Assembly: GCA_030747035.1 (NCBI GenBank)
Contig: JASLLM010000017.1
Coordinates: 1-33,934 of the forward strand
Origin: Alphaproteobacteria bacterium
GTDB taxonomy: Bacteria; Pseudomonadota; Alphaproteobacteria; GCA-2731375
DNA: 33,934 nt
Direction: 5' to 3'
Shown: positions 1 to 8,898 of the stretch, one piece after another
Layout of the letters: each line of letters begins with the position of its first letter
Position numbering within the stretch: the stretch's first letter is position 1
The notes under the pieces: generated by a model
Database searches by the model: none
The model's input: the letters and a program-made list of their open reading frames with translations, nothing else
Told to the model about the DNA's origin: nothing
Translations under genes and position numbers: made by a program

Positions 1-59
1 TCTTCAAACCAGAGGAATGCTGGAACTTCTTCGCCGAGGATGGCTATGCCCCAAAATAA
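1..59 (+). pseudogene. C-terminal end of an IS630-like transposase (cut by window edge)
   Basis: The frame starting at base 3 reads FKPEECWNFFAEDGYAPK and stops at 57-59. This pattern (PxECxNFFAxxGY) is the usual extreme C-terminus of DDE transposases of the IS630 family. Only about 18 codons are inside the window, so it cannot be told whether the element is intact. The right end of the element should lie a few tens of bases downstream, around the sequence near 60-80, but no terminal repeat can be verified because the left end is outside the window. Family assignment rests on a short motif and is moderate. Confidence 0.5.
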
Positions 60-71
60 TCCGGAAACGCT

Positions 72-167
72 CTAAATACCTCCATTGAGTGAGTACTTCA
101 GGATCTTGGTCGGACAGGCGTCGGTAAACGCGGTCAGAGATCTCATCTCGCTACCGGCCATTTTCAT
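72..167 (-). CDS. Possible small or interrupted ORF next to the IS end
   Basis: A 31-codon reading frame (MKMAGSEMRSLTAF...) has a good Shine-Dalgarno (AGGAG, 6 nt before ATG). It ends in a TAG stop next to the presumed right end of the IS630-like element. I do not recognise the protein. It may be the 5' end of a gene cut by the insertion, with a stop codon supplied by the element, or a chance ORF. The longer ORF-track version starting at 344 has no better start signal. Low confidence. Confidence 0.22.
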   Translation of the reverse strand: MKMAGSEMRSLTAFTDACPTKILKYSLNGGI

Positions 168-686
168 CGTTTGCTCCTGTCCTTGGCTTGGCGTGGTGTC
201 GTCGACACGGTGCCTCAAGAGCATCGGCCTCTGCCGCCACGGCAAATTCAATCGGGCTGTCAGCTTGCTGTTTGTCGTTGGGCGCTGCCAATTTCCGCTG
301 TCCAGCCCGCGAGCAGCGGTGCTTGGCATGGCCCTAGCCGTCACTTGCTGAACGGCTCATGAGGCATTGGTTACTCCCTTCGAAAATTAGAAAACTTGAT
401 TTTAGTCAACTCTAATTTTGGTATCGAAATGCGGGTTTCAATAATTGCCTTTGACGAGCCTGAAATTCAGTCCAAAATCGATTTCGTTTCCAGATGGGGT
501 GTGAAATATATAGCTATTTCAATTGGTTACGAGATGGCAAGAATTGCGTCGGGCGTTGCGGGAAACTGTTGCCTCACCAAAGCGGCGGATTGTCGCAGGG
601 AGACAGATTCCCTTGCCGCTGATGCCGTCATCAGCAAAATCGCGGTAGAAATACGCATGAAAACTTGACCGAAAGGCAACCCGCGC
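168..686. other. Intergenic stretch without a convincing gene
   Basis: No ORF here looks like a real protein; the 396-668 frame (+) has atypical composition and no recognisable motif. The segment from about 360 to 530 is visibly AT-rich compared with the rest of the window. It contains nested palindromes (see 383-419). It probably holds the control region for the gene at 687 and the flank of an IS insertion. Confidence 0.5.
383..419. promoter_or_regulatory. FNR/NNR-type box nested in a 9-bp inverted repeat
   Basis: Bases 396-409 read TTGAT-TTTA-GTCAA, matching the FNR/CRP-superfamily consensus TTGAT-N4-ATCAA at 9 of 10 positions. It sits between perfect 9-bp arms AAAATTAGA (383-391) and TCTAATTTT (411-419). 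The next gene to the right encodes a cytochrome d1-like protein, a family often controlled by anaerobic or nitric-oxide sensing FNR/NNR/DNR regulators. The start codon is about 280 bp away, so the leader would be long. The site could also serve the minus strand or be fortuitous. Confidence 0.4.
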
Positions 687-1952
687 ATGCCATTCATTTT
701 CGTCGCTACCCTTGTTACGGCTGTCGCGGTATTCATCTGGCCGGCGCTGGCGGATTGGAACGCTAGTAGCATTGTCGCCAGTCGCGTCGGACTGATCTCG
801 CCGGCTGCACTGCCCGACCGTCCAAGCCATTCGGCCGCGCCGGGCCGGTTGGTCGTCGTCTATGAAGCCGATGGCTGGGTCAGGGTGATTGATGGTGATG
901 ATTTTCAAACAAGGTGGCGTTTCAGGCCTGCCTTCACGCCCCGTGGCGGCGCGGTTTATTCACCTGATGGCCGTTCCTTCTTTCTCCGCTCCGGAAATGG
1001 CTGGGTCGGCAAGTATGATTTTTTTGCCCTGAAGCCGGTGGCGCGGATCCGCGCCGGGCACACACTACATGATCTGGCGGTGTCCTCCGACGGCAAATGG
1101 TTGCTGGCGGCAAATGCCCGGCCCAGCACCATCGCGGTGCTGAACGCGGATGATTTAAGCCTTTTCAAGGTTATCCCGGCGGAAACCGACAGGGGTGCGC
1201 CGTTGCGCGTGGCGGCGCTTCATGACGCCGGCCCGCGCCGGAGTTTCATTGTTGCATTGTGGAACACGGCGGAGATTTGGGAGCTTTCCTACGACCCGGA
1301 TGCGGCGCCCGTATACGGCAACTTCGTGCATTCGTACCGGGCCGGGCAGGTCGAAGGCGTCGTCGTCGAGGAACAACCGTTCGCCCGGCGGCGTTTGAAA
1401 ATGGCGGAACCGCTGTCCGGCTTTTTCTTTGACCCTGCGTATGCGGAAGTCATTGCCACGGGCCGGACGGGCGGCGTTGTCCATAACCTGGATGCCCGGC
1501 GCAAGGTGGCGGGGTTGGCGCTGACGGGCGCACCGCGGTTTTCGGCGGGCGTCTCATGGCCGAAAGTGGACCGGCAGTTCATGGCGGTGCCCGACAATGA
1601 GCAAGCCATTATCGATATTGTTGATATGGAGACTTGGCAGACCGTGCGGCGGATCAAGACGGGTGGTCTGGTGCAAAGCCTTATCAGCCATCCTAAGTCG
1701 CCATACATCTGGGCCAATGTTGTGCCCAGGCCTCATGAGCCCGGAATTCAGGTGATCGACAAGCAGACATTGACGATCGTCAAATCCATCGCGCCGGCGC
1801 GGCAAAGTATCGGCTTGCATGCCGCATTCACCCGCGATGGTCGCCATGTCCTTGTGGCGGACCTGTTAGGCGGGGAGATGCTGAAGATTTATGATGCCCT
1901 TGCCTTGCGCGAGGTGAAACGCCTGCCCATGGTGAGACCGCGCCTCAGGTAG
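687..1952 (+). CDS. Cytochrome d1/NirF-like beta-propeller protein
   Basis: The 421-residue protein has an N-terminal hydrophobic export signal (MPFIFVATLVTAVAVFIWPALA), followed by repeated blades such as YSPDGRSFFLRSGNGW, VSSDGKWLLAAN and FTRDGRHVLVADLLGG. The stretch SHPKSPYIWANV resembles the HPKSRHLWVD segment of the NirS d1-haem domain. NirF, its paralogue in haem d1 synthesis, has a comparable length. This indicates a periplasmic eight-bladed d1-type propeller. Whether it binds haem d1 cannot be decided, since no nirS, nirE or other nir gene is in the window. The C-terminus (RLPMVRPRLR) seems to stop slightly early relative to NirF relatives. A GAAAGG ribosome site lies 10 nt before ATG. 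It converges, with a 3-bp gap, on a cupredoxin gene that may be its electron partner. Confidence 0.72.
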   Translation: MPFIFVATLVTAVAVFIWPALADWNASSIVASRVGLISPAALPDRPSHSAAPGRLVVVYEADGWVRVIDGDDFQTRWRFRPAFTPRGGAVYSPDGRSFFLRSGNGWVGKYDFFALKPVARIRAGHTLHDLAVSSDGKWLLAANARPSTIAVLNADDLSLFKVIPAETDRGAPLRVAALHDAGPRRSFIVALWNTAEIWELSYDPDAAPVYGNFVHSYRAGQVEGVVVEEQPFARRRLKMAEPLSGFFFDPAYAEVIATGRTGGVVHNLDARRKVAGLALTGAPRFSAGVSWPKVDRQFMAVPDNEQAIIDIVDMETWQTVRRIKTGGLVQSLISHPKSPYIWANVVPRPHEPGIQVIDKQTLTIVKSIAPARQSIGLHAAFTRDGRHVLVADLLGGEMLKIYDALALREVKRLPMVRPRLR

Positions 1953-1955
1953 GCG

Positions 1956-2408
1956 TCATTCGACAACCTTCACATAGCCGCGCATGCCTTCCTGCTCCCA
2001 GTGGGGGCCGCATAGATAGGGATATTCGCCGGCTGCCATGAATGGGAATTCCCATTGTTCCTCGGGGAAGAAGCGCTCCGATTCCGCCTTTCCCGCGTCC
2101 TTCAGCCAGACGCTATGGCTGGTCCGCTTATCCACGTTGACCCAACGAACCGTGGTGCCGGCCTTGACCGTAATGTTGGGCGGACAGAAGGTATATTTGT
2201 ACAGCTTGACCACGACGACGCCGTCATCTTTGGCGTCCGGGTAAAGCTCCTTGTAGCGCTTGTCGGCCCTGGCGCAATATTCCTGCTGCTTCGCCGTTAC
2301 TTCCAACGCGCCCGCAATAGCGGCGGGCGCGGTCGCAAGGATCGGAAACACCGTTACCAGCGCGGCCGCGACGATTTCAATAATGCGCCTGCGTGGCATC
2401 CTATGCAT
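1956..2408 (-). CDS. Secreted cupredoxin (blue-copper-like protein)
   Basis: The 150-residue protein starts with an RR-containing signal peptide (MPRRRIIEIVAAALVTVFPILATAPAAIA). It ends in a cupredoxin fold with all four candidate type-1 copper ligands visible: H98 (TSHSVW), C133 and H136 (YLCGPH) and M142. Such small periplasmic blue-copper proteins carry single electrons between dehydrogenases, cytochromes and reductases. Two further cysteines (C45, C75) could form a disulfide. The start at 2408 has a GAAAGGT site 7 nt upstream and overlaps the stop of the hydrolase gene by 8 nt (ATGCATAG), indicating translational coupling. It converges with the d1-propeller gene. Its partner is inferred from neighbourhood only. 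Confidence 0.8.
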   Translation of the reverse strand: MHRMPRRRIIEIVAAALVTVFPILATAPAAIAGALEVTAKQQEYCARADKRYKELYPDAKDDGVVVVKLYKYTFCPPNITVKAGTTVRWVNVDKRTSHSVWLKDAGKAESERFFPEEQWEFPFMAAGEYPYLCGPHWEQEGMRGYVKVVE

Positions 2409-3321
2409 ACAACTGACCTTTCAAGAAGTCGCAAATCGCCTGGAATTCCGCTGCCGCGCCAGCGCCCTTGAAGCGCGCCCGCATGAAGCCGTGGATCATG
2501 CCCTTGGCTTCCCGATAGGTCACCAGATTGCCCGCCAGGGCCAGCTTCGAGGCATAGACCCGGCCATCGTCCCGGATCGGATCGAGTTCCGCCGAATGCA
2601 CGTGTGCCGGTGGCAGATTGGAAATATCCGCCGCCATGACGGGGCGGGCGTAGGGATCGTCGGTATTCGTGTCATGGGGCAGATACCAATCGCGGTATTG
2701 TTTCGTGCCCGCCGTGGTCAGGCCGATGCCCTCCGCATGTTCGATGTAGGAGCCTTGGTCCTGATCCAGGCCGGTGCCGGGATAGACCAGGGCCTGGGCC
2801 GCGATTTTCGGGCCATCCCGGTCGCGGGCGGCCAGACACAGAGCCGCCGCCAGATTGCCGCCGGCGCTGTCGCCGGCGACGGCGAGGCAGCCGCCATCGA
2901 CGTCAATATCGCCGCCCTGCTCTTTCAGCCAAGTCAAAACGCCATAACAATCGTTGAAGGCGGCGGGGTAGGGATTTTCCGGCGCCAGCGCATAGTCGAT
3001 GCTGACGACCGAGGCCCCGGTCTTTTCGGCGAAACCCCAGGCGATACTGTCGGAGCTGTCCAAATCCCCCTTCATGAAACCGCCGCCGTGCATGTACAGG
3101 ATGCAGGGGCGCGGCGCCTGGCCAGCCGCCGGATGATAGACGCGCACCGGCACATCCCGCGCCTCGGTGGGTATTTTCCGGTCGAACGTGGTCATATCAT
3201 CGGGCACCGGCTGCGATAGTTTCTGGCTGTATTCGGTCCAGGCCGCGCGGTTTTCCTCAATGGTTTGGCCAGGCGGCGGTGGCGTGCGGGCCTCTATAAG
3301 AATATTCATATCGGGGTGCAT
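2401..3321 (-). CDS. Alpha/beta-hydrolase, hormone-sensitive-lipase type esterase
   Basis: The ORF track begins at 3393, but the start at 3321 (MHPDMNIL) is preferred because GGAGGT lies 7 nt upstream; this gives 306 residues. Hallmarks of the HSL (bacterial GDXG) esterase family are present. They are the oxyanion motif HGGG (78-81), the nucleophile elbow GDSAGG with S152, the catalytic acid in ELDPIRDDG (about D247) and the histidine in MIHGF (H277). It probably hydrolyses carboxylic esters in the cytoplasm, as no signal peptide is seen. It is the first gene of a two-gene leftward unit with the cupredoxin and is divergent from the beta-oxidation gene at 3521. The natural substrate is unknown. 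Confidence 0.88.
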   Translation of the reverse strand: MHPDMNILIEARTPPPPGQTIEENRAAWTEYSQKLSQPVPDDMTTFDRKIPTEARDVPVRVYHPAAGQAPRPCILYMHGGGFMKGDLDSSDSIAWGFAEKTGASVVSIDYALAPENPYPAAFNDCYGVLTWLKEQGGDIDVDGGCLAVAGDSAGGNLAAALCLAARDRDGPKIAAQALVYPGTGLDQDQGSYIEHAEGIGLTTAGTKQYRDWYLPHDTNTDDPYARPVMAADISNLPPAHVHSAELDPIRDDGRVYASKLALAGNLVTYREAKGMIHGFMRARFKGAGAAAEFQAICDFLKGQLYA

Positions 3322-3520
3322 GCTGTTACCTCCTCTTCCTCTGGACCTAGCAAACAGGGGTGTTGGGAAAAGACTAACGCCTGCGGTTTCCAAAATCCAT
3401 TCGTGGCGCGGTTTCCCGGCTTCCCAGCGCGATGATTCGTGCTATGAAACGGGCCAATCGGAAATTCAAACGGCAGGCCGCCCAGCCCCTGGGCCGGTCG
3501 AAATACGGGAGATCTTGAGT

Positions 3521-5611
<2,091 letters not shown>

Positions 5612-5631
5612 GTTGACCACTGAACCGACAT

Positions 5632-5670
5632 AAAGGCCTCTCCGCCATGTGGTGGAGGGGCCTTTTGTTT
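5632..5670 (+). terminator. Rho-independent terminator of the hydratase/dehydrogenase gene
   Basis: A 15-bp stem (5632-5646 with 5651-5665, two G-T pairs) closes a 4-nt loop (ATGT) and runs into TTTTGTTT. It starts about 20 nt after the stop codon at 5611. The ATG of the next gene lies in the loop. Confidence 0.8.
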
Positions 5671-6369
5671 GTCCTGGCTCTCGGTTCTTCGGCCAATGCG
5701 GCGGCCGGGAGCGCGCAACACTATTTCGATCCGGCCGGCAATGCGCTTGTGCAATACGAACCAGTTTGGCGGGCCTTGCATGATGCTTTTGGCGAACACG
5801 CGCCACCCAGGATCATTGTTCAAGTTAGCGGCGGTCAGTTTTCGCAGTTCGATACGCGCCATGACCGTATCTACATTACTGCGGAATATTCAGAATCACG
5901 GGCCGTTGCTATAGTCGCCCACGAGTCAGCGCACTTGGCGGCGCATAATGTGACGACCGGCTACAGCACCCAAAATCAGTTCAGATTTATCGATGAAGGC
6001 TATGCCTCGGTTTTCGCAAACCGGGTTTCCGGGAACGAAGTAGCGTTCAAGGCGTGGGCGCTGGAAATCGCCGCCCGCCAGCAGCGGAAAGATAACGTCC
6101 GCCTGCATCTTGTTCAGGATTGGCGAACCTATTGGGGCAGTAGCCGTAACGGCAGGGGCCAGCAGACTGAATACGCCTATCCCGTGGGCGCCAGTTTCAT
6201 CTACTATCTAACGGATATTCATGGCGCGGAAGCCCCCATGCGTTTCATGAAGGCCATTGCAGACACTGGCGATCTCCATGCCGCGGCGCGCTTGTCGTTA
6301 GAAATGGATGGAAACGAACTTGAGGCCGGTTGGATTACTTATCTCGCGAAAGTCGCGTTGCAGGATTAA
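5647..6369 (+). CDS. Secreted HExxH zinc-metallopeptidase-like protein
   Basis: The 240-residue product begins with a short signal peptide (MWWRGLLFVLALGSSANAAAG). It carries HESAH at 92-96, the HExxH zinc/catalytic motif, followed about 20 residues later by FIDEGYA, where E117 would be the third ligand. That is the gluzincin layout seen in Peptidase_MA-type proteins. It is probably periplasmic. The ATG sits in the loop of the upstream terminator, with only AAAGG about 10 nt before it. A TTG six codons in (5665) has a nearer GGAGGGG but would shorten the signal peptide, so ATG is kept with caution. Substrate unknown; the function is inferred from the motif alone. Confidence 0.7.
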   Translation: MWWRGLLFVLALGSSANAAAGSAQHYFDPAGNALVQYEPVWRALHDAFGEHAPPRIIVQVSGGQFSQFDTRHDRIYITAEYSESRAVAIVAHESAHLAAHNVTTGYSTQNQFRFIDEGYASVFANRVSGNEVAFKAWALEIAARQQRKDNVRLHLVQDWRTYWGSSRNGRGQQTEYAYPVGASFIYYLTDIHGAEAPMRFMKAIADTGDLHAAARLSLEMDGNELEAGWITYLAKVALQD

Positions 6370-6535
6370 TAGGCGTGGCAGTTATCGCCACCTTTTTTCG
6401 GCCTTCAGATTGCATCATCGCTTCGACCTGATCCGCTAACATTTCCTTGATTGCCTGTTCTTCAGAGCCTTCGAGCAGCCCGTCCTCGGCAAGGAAATCA
6501 TCAAACGAAGATCCGATATGCTCCTTCCTAATCAT
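6335..6535 (-). pseudogene. Truncated HigA/XRE-type antitoxin fragment
   Basis: The 66-codon ORF begins MIRKEHIGSSFDDFLAEDGLLEG..AIKEMLADQVEAMMQSEG. This matches the N-terminus of XRE-family antitoxin-like regulators (typically HIGSSFDDFLxEEG). In family members a helix-turn-helix (SKxxMARRMxTSRxxLDRLLDP) follows. Here the frame instead runs into KKVAITATPINPATRLSRDK, which is antisense to the terminator and 3' end of the metallopeptidase gene, so the DNA-binding part is missing. It overlaps the upstream small ORF by 8 nt (ATGATTAG), suggesting former or present co-translation. AAAGGA lies about 10 nt before the start. It may be a remnant or a shortened protein. Confidence 0.55.
6375..6398 (+). 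terminator. Weak intrinsic terminator after the metallopeptidase gene
   Basis: GTGGC-N7-GCCAC, a short 5-bp stem, followed by C and a run of six T (6393-6398), just after the stop codon at 6369. It lies inside the antisense ORF 6335-6535 and seems to supply that ORF's odd C-terminus. Confidence 0.45.
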
Positions 6536-6695
6536 TCTTGCGTTGTTCCTTTGAGCCTTCCGGATAATGGACCCTGGCAGATTTCCAGAAATCCGCCCCT
6601 AGGTTTTCACCCTCGGGCGCATTGTCGCGGCTCCGATCCTCCATTTCGGAGGCGTCAGCCAAAGATATGGCCACGATGTTCCTTTCGCTCATCAT
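6528..6695 (-). pseudogene. Truncated BrnA/DUF4415-type antitoxin fragment (not in ORF track)
   Basis: Reverse-strand translation gives 55 residues: MMSERNIVAISLADASEMED...GADFWKSARVHYPEGSKEQRKND. The start (SERNIV followed by a helix) and DFWKSARVxxPEGKEQ are typical of BrnA/DUF4415 antitoxins, which normally continue into a ribbon-helix-helix (VTLRLDxDVLxWFR). The frame stops just before that domain. The start has GAAGG 7-8 nt upstream, so it may still be translated. It overlaps the next truncated antitoxin ORF. No BrnT or RelE-like toxin is seen upstream; the next gene upstream on this strand is the RraA-family gene. Confidence 0.5.
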
Positions 6696-6731
6696 AATTT
6701 TGCCTTCTAGACCGAACCAGCCTGAGCTCTG

Positions 6732-7442
6732 TCAATGGATCTCGTTCGAATCCGCCATGGCGCGACCCAGGGCTTCGACATCGAAGTCAGGTTGCCGGCA
6801 GGCTTCCAGGATCACCGCCTCCCGGCGCTCCAGCAGCTCGCAGGCGGCCGGCACCTCCCGGGCCACGTCGTGGGGGATCACCACGGAGCCGTGGCGGTCG
6901 GCATGGACCAGATCGCCGGAGCTGACCAGCATGCCGGCGACATTGACGTCCAGGTCGAAATCTTCCAGATGCACATGGGCGTGCGAGGGCCCGATACGAT
7001 CGGCGATGAATTGAAAGCCCGGTGCGACGGCATCGATGTCGCGCACCGAGCCGTCGGTGACCACGCCCTGGCAGCCCAGGTTGTAGTGGATGGTGGACTG
7101 AACCTCGCCCCAGAAGGCGCCATAACCCCGCCTTGGTCCATCCAGGTCCTGAATGACCGTCACCGTGGGACCGTAGCCCGCGGCTACATAGCGGTAATAG
7201 TTCAGGCGCTGGTCGCGCGCCTCGGCCGCCGGCAAGGTGCCCGGCTGTGCCGCGCGGATGGTGGCGGTGCGGGCGTAACCTACGATGGGCGGCAGCTCGG
7301 GAAAGGCGCAAACCAGGGGCTCTACCGTGAAGCCGATGGCCCGCCGTTCGGACGAGGTGAGTTCCAGGGCGTTGCAGATGGTCGGTGTATCCCAGGCGCG
7401 CAGGGCGGCCAGTTCAGCTTCGTTTAGCGGTTGGTCGGTCAT
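6732..7442 (-). CDS. RraA-family protein (HMG/CHA aldolase-like)
   Basis: The 236-residue protein shows the RraA/demethylmenaquinone-methyltransferase-like fold signatures. These are the GVVTDGSVRD segment, with the G-x-R-D metal/substrate site, and GDLVHADRHGSVVIP near the C-terminal half. Enzymes of this family include 4-hydroxy-4-methyl-2-oxoglutarate / 4-carboxy-4-hydroxy-2-oxoadipate aldolases and oxaloacetate decarboxylases, all acting on branched oxo-dicarboxylates. Other members are the RNase E regulator RraA, which is shorter. It starts 9 nt after the livF-type ATPase gene and is the last gene of that import operon. This suggests that the imported compound, or a product of it, is its substrate. 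The specific reaction is not determined. Confidence 0.78.
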   Translation of the reverse strand: MTDQPLNEAELAALRAWDTPTICNALELTSSERRAIGFTVEPLVCAFPELPPIVGYARTATIRAAQPGTLPAAEARDQRLNYYRYVAAGYGPTVTVIQDLDGPRRGYGAFWGEVQSTIHYNLGCQGVVTDGSVRDIDAVAPGFQFIADRIGPSHAHVHLEDFDLDVNVAGMLVSSGDLVHADRHGSVVIPHDVAREVPAACELLERREAVILEACRQPDFDVEALGRAMADSNEIH

Positions 7443-7451
7443 GAGACTAGA

Positions 7452-8153
7452 TTAAACTCCCAGGTATTGGTGCTGGACCTCCGGATTGGCGCGCAATTCA
7501 GTGGAATTGCCACTCCACACCAGATGTCCCTTTTCCACTATAAAGTGGTGGTCACAGATATCAGTCAAGGCCTCGACATTTTTGTCGACCACCAGGATGG
7601 CCTGACCCGCGTCCTTCAGGCCCGCCAGACAAGACCAGATTTCGGCCCGGATCAAGGGGGCAAGGCCTTCTGTCGCTTCATCCAGCAGCAACAGTTTCGG
7701 GTTGGTCATCAAGGCGCGGCCGATGGCCAGCATTTGCTGTTCGCCGCCCGATAACTGATCGCCCATGCTGCCCTGACGCTCTTCCAGCCGGGGAAACAGG
7801 GTATAGACCCTGGCCAATGTCCAGGCCTCGCGCTGGCCGTCGCCCGGGCGCGCGGTGGCGATCAGGTTTTCCCGTACCGTCAGGTTTGGGAAAATCTGCC
7901 GCCCTTCGGGTACCAGGCCCAGGCCCAGTTGGGCGATGCGATAGGGTGCCAGAGAGGTTAGGTCCCGGCCCATGAAGCGCAGGCTTCCATTCCGCGGCGG
8001 CAGCAAGCCCATGATGGCGCGCACGGTGCTGGTCTTGCCCATGCCGTTGCGGCCCATCAGGCTGACCACCTGGCCCGTGCCGACTTCCAGGCTCATCCCG
8101 AACAAGGCCTGGCTTTGGCCATAGAAGGCGTCGATGCCGGCTACCTCAAGCAT
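7452..8153 (-). CDS. livF: HAAT-type ABC transporter ATPase (LivF-like)
   Basis: The start is placed at 8153 (MLEVAGIDAFYGQSQ), not 8285. It fits the family N-terminus and overlaps the preceding gene by 8 nt (ATGCTTGA). The 233-residue ATPase shows Walker A GRNGMGKT, signature LSGGEQQML and Walker B LLLLDEA. LivF-type ATPases pair with LivG to drive uptake through LivH/LivM. Order and overlaps show it belongs to the leftward livK-H-M-G-F cluster. The liv symbol denotes family; the real substrate may not be an amino acid. Confidence 0.9.
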   Translation of the reverse strand: MLEVAGIDAFYGQSQALFGMSLEVGTGQVVSLMGRNGMGKTSTVRAIMGLLPPRNGSLRFMGRDLTSLAPYRIAQLGLGLVPEGRQIFPNLTVRENLIATARPGDGQREAWTLARVYTLFPRLEERQGSMGDQLSGGEQQMLAIGRALMTNPKLLLLDEATEGLAPLIRAEIWSCLAGLKDAGQAILVVDKNVEALTDICDHHFIVEKGHLVWSGNSTELRANPEVQHQYLGV

Positions 8154-8898
8154 CGCCGGTTCCCAGATAGGCGGCGCGTACCGCTTCATTGGCGCGGATG
8201 TCCTCCGGCCGGCCCGTGGCGATGGCCCGGCCATAAACCAAAACGGTGATGCGGTCGGCCAGGGCAAATACCGCGTCCATGTCATGTTCGATCAGAACAA
8301 TGGTCAACTGCCCTTTCAGGCCGCACAGTATATCCACCATATTTGCCGATTCGTCGCGGCCCATGCCGGCCATGGGTTCGTCCAGCAGCATCACGGAGGG
8401 ATCCGTTGCCAGGGCCATGGCGATTTCAAGCTGCCGCTGCTCGCCATGGCTCAGGTTGGCGGCTGTTTCTTCGGCCCGCTCGCCCAGGCCGATGCGTTCG
8501 AGAACATGCCGGGCAGGGTCGTAAAGCGCGTTGTCCTCGCTGGCCGGACGCCAGAAACGAAAGGAATGCCCGGCATGGGCCTGGACCGCCAGGGCGACGT
8601 TGTCCAAGGCGGAGAAATCACCAAAAATCGAGGTGATCTGGAAGGAACGCGCCAGGCCCAGGCCGGCCCGGGCCGGCATGGACAAGGCAGTGATGTCCTG
8701 GCCGGCAAAGCTGACCCGGCCCCGGTCGGGCCGCAACTCACCTGACAATTGCGCGATCAGCGTGGTCTTGCCGGCGCCATTGGGGCCGATGATGGCGTGG
8801 ATCTCTCCTTCCGCGATATCAAGATGCAAATCGTCCGTCGCAATCAGGCTGCCGAAACTTTTGCACAGACCTTTAATTTGCAGGGCCGGTTCAACCAT
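8146..8898 (-). CDS. livG: HAAT-type ABC transporter ATPase (LivG-like)
   Basis: The start at 8898 (MVEPALQIKGLCKSFG) is chosen because GAGGGGG lies about 9 nt upstream and it overlaps the livM-like stop by 8 nt (ATGGTTGA). The track start at 8943 would add 15 residues unusual for the family. The 250-residue product has Walker A GPNGAGKTT, signature LSHGEQRQLEIAMAL, Walker B VMLLDEP and a switch histidine in IEHDMD. It is the second ATPase subunit of the importer, at the cytoplasmic face of the membrane. Confidence 0.9.
   Translation of the reverse strand: MVEPALQIKGLCKSFGSLIATDDLHLDIAEGEIHAIIGPNGAGKTTLIAQLSGELRPDRGRVSFAGQDITALSMPARAGLGLARSFQITSIFGDFSALDNVALAVQAHAGHSFRFWRPASEDNALYDPARHVLERIGLGERAEETAANLSHGEQRQLEIAMALATDPSVMLLDEPMAGMGRDESANMVDILCGLKGQLTIVLIEHDMDAVFALADRITVLVYGRAIATGRPEDIRANEAVRAAYLGTGDA

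Noticed and set aside
396-668. 90-codon plus-strand ORF upstream of the d1-like gene
   Set aside because: Its start lies before the candidate FNR-like box, the composition is atypical and no domain is recognisable; it is probably a leader/intergenic region.
2260-3219. 319-codon ORF on the plus strand
   Set aside because: Antisense to the esterase gene, whose catalytic motifs and ribosome site are clear.
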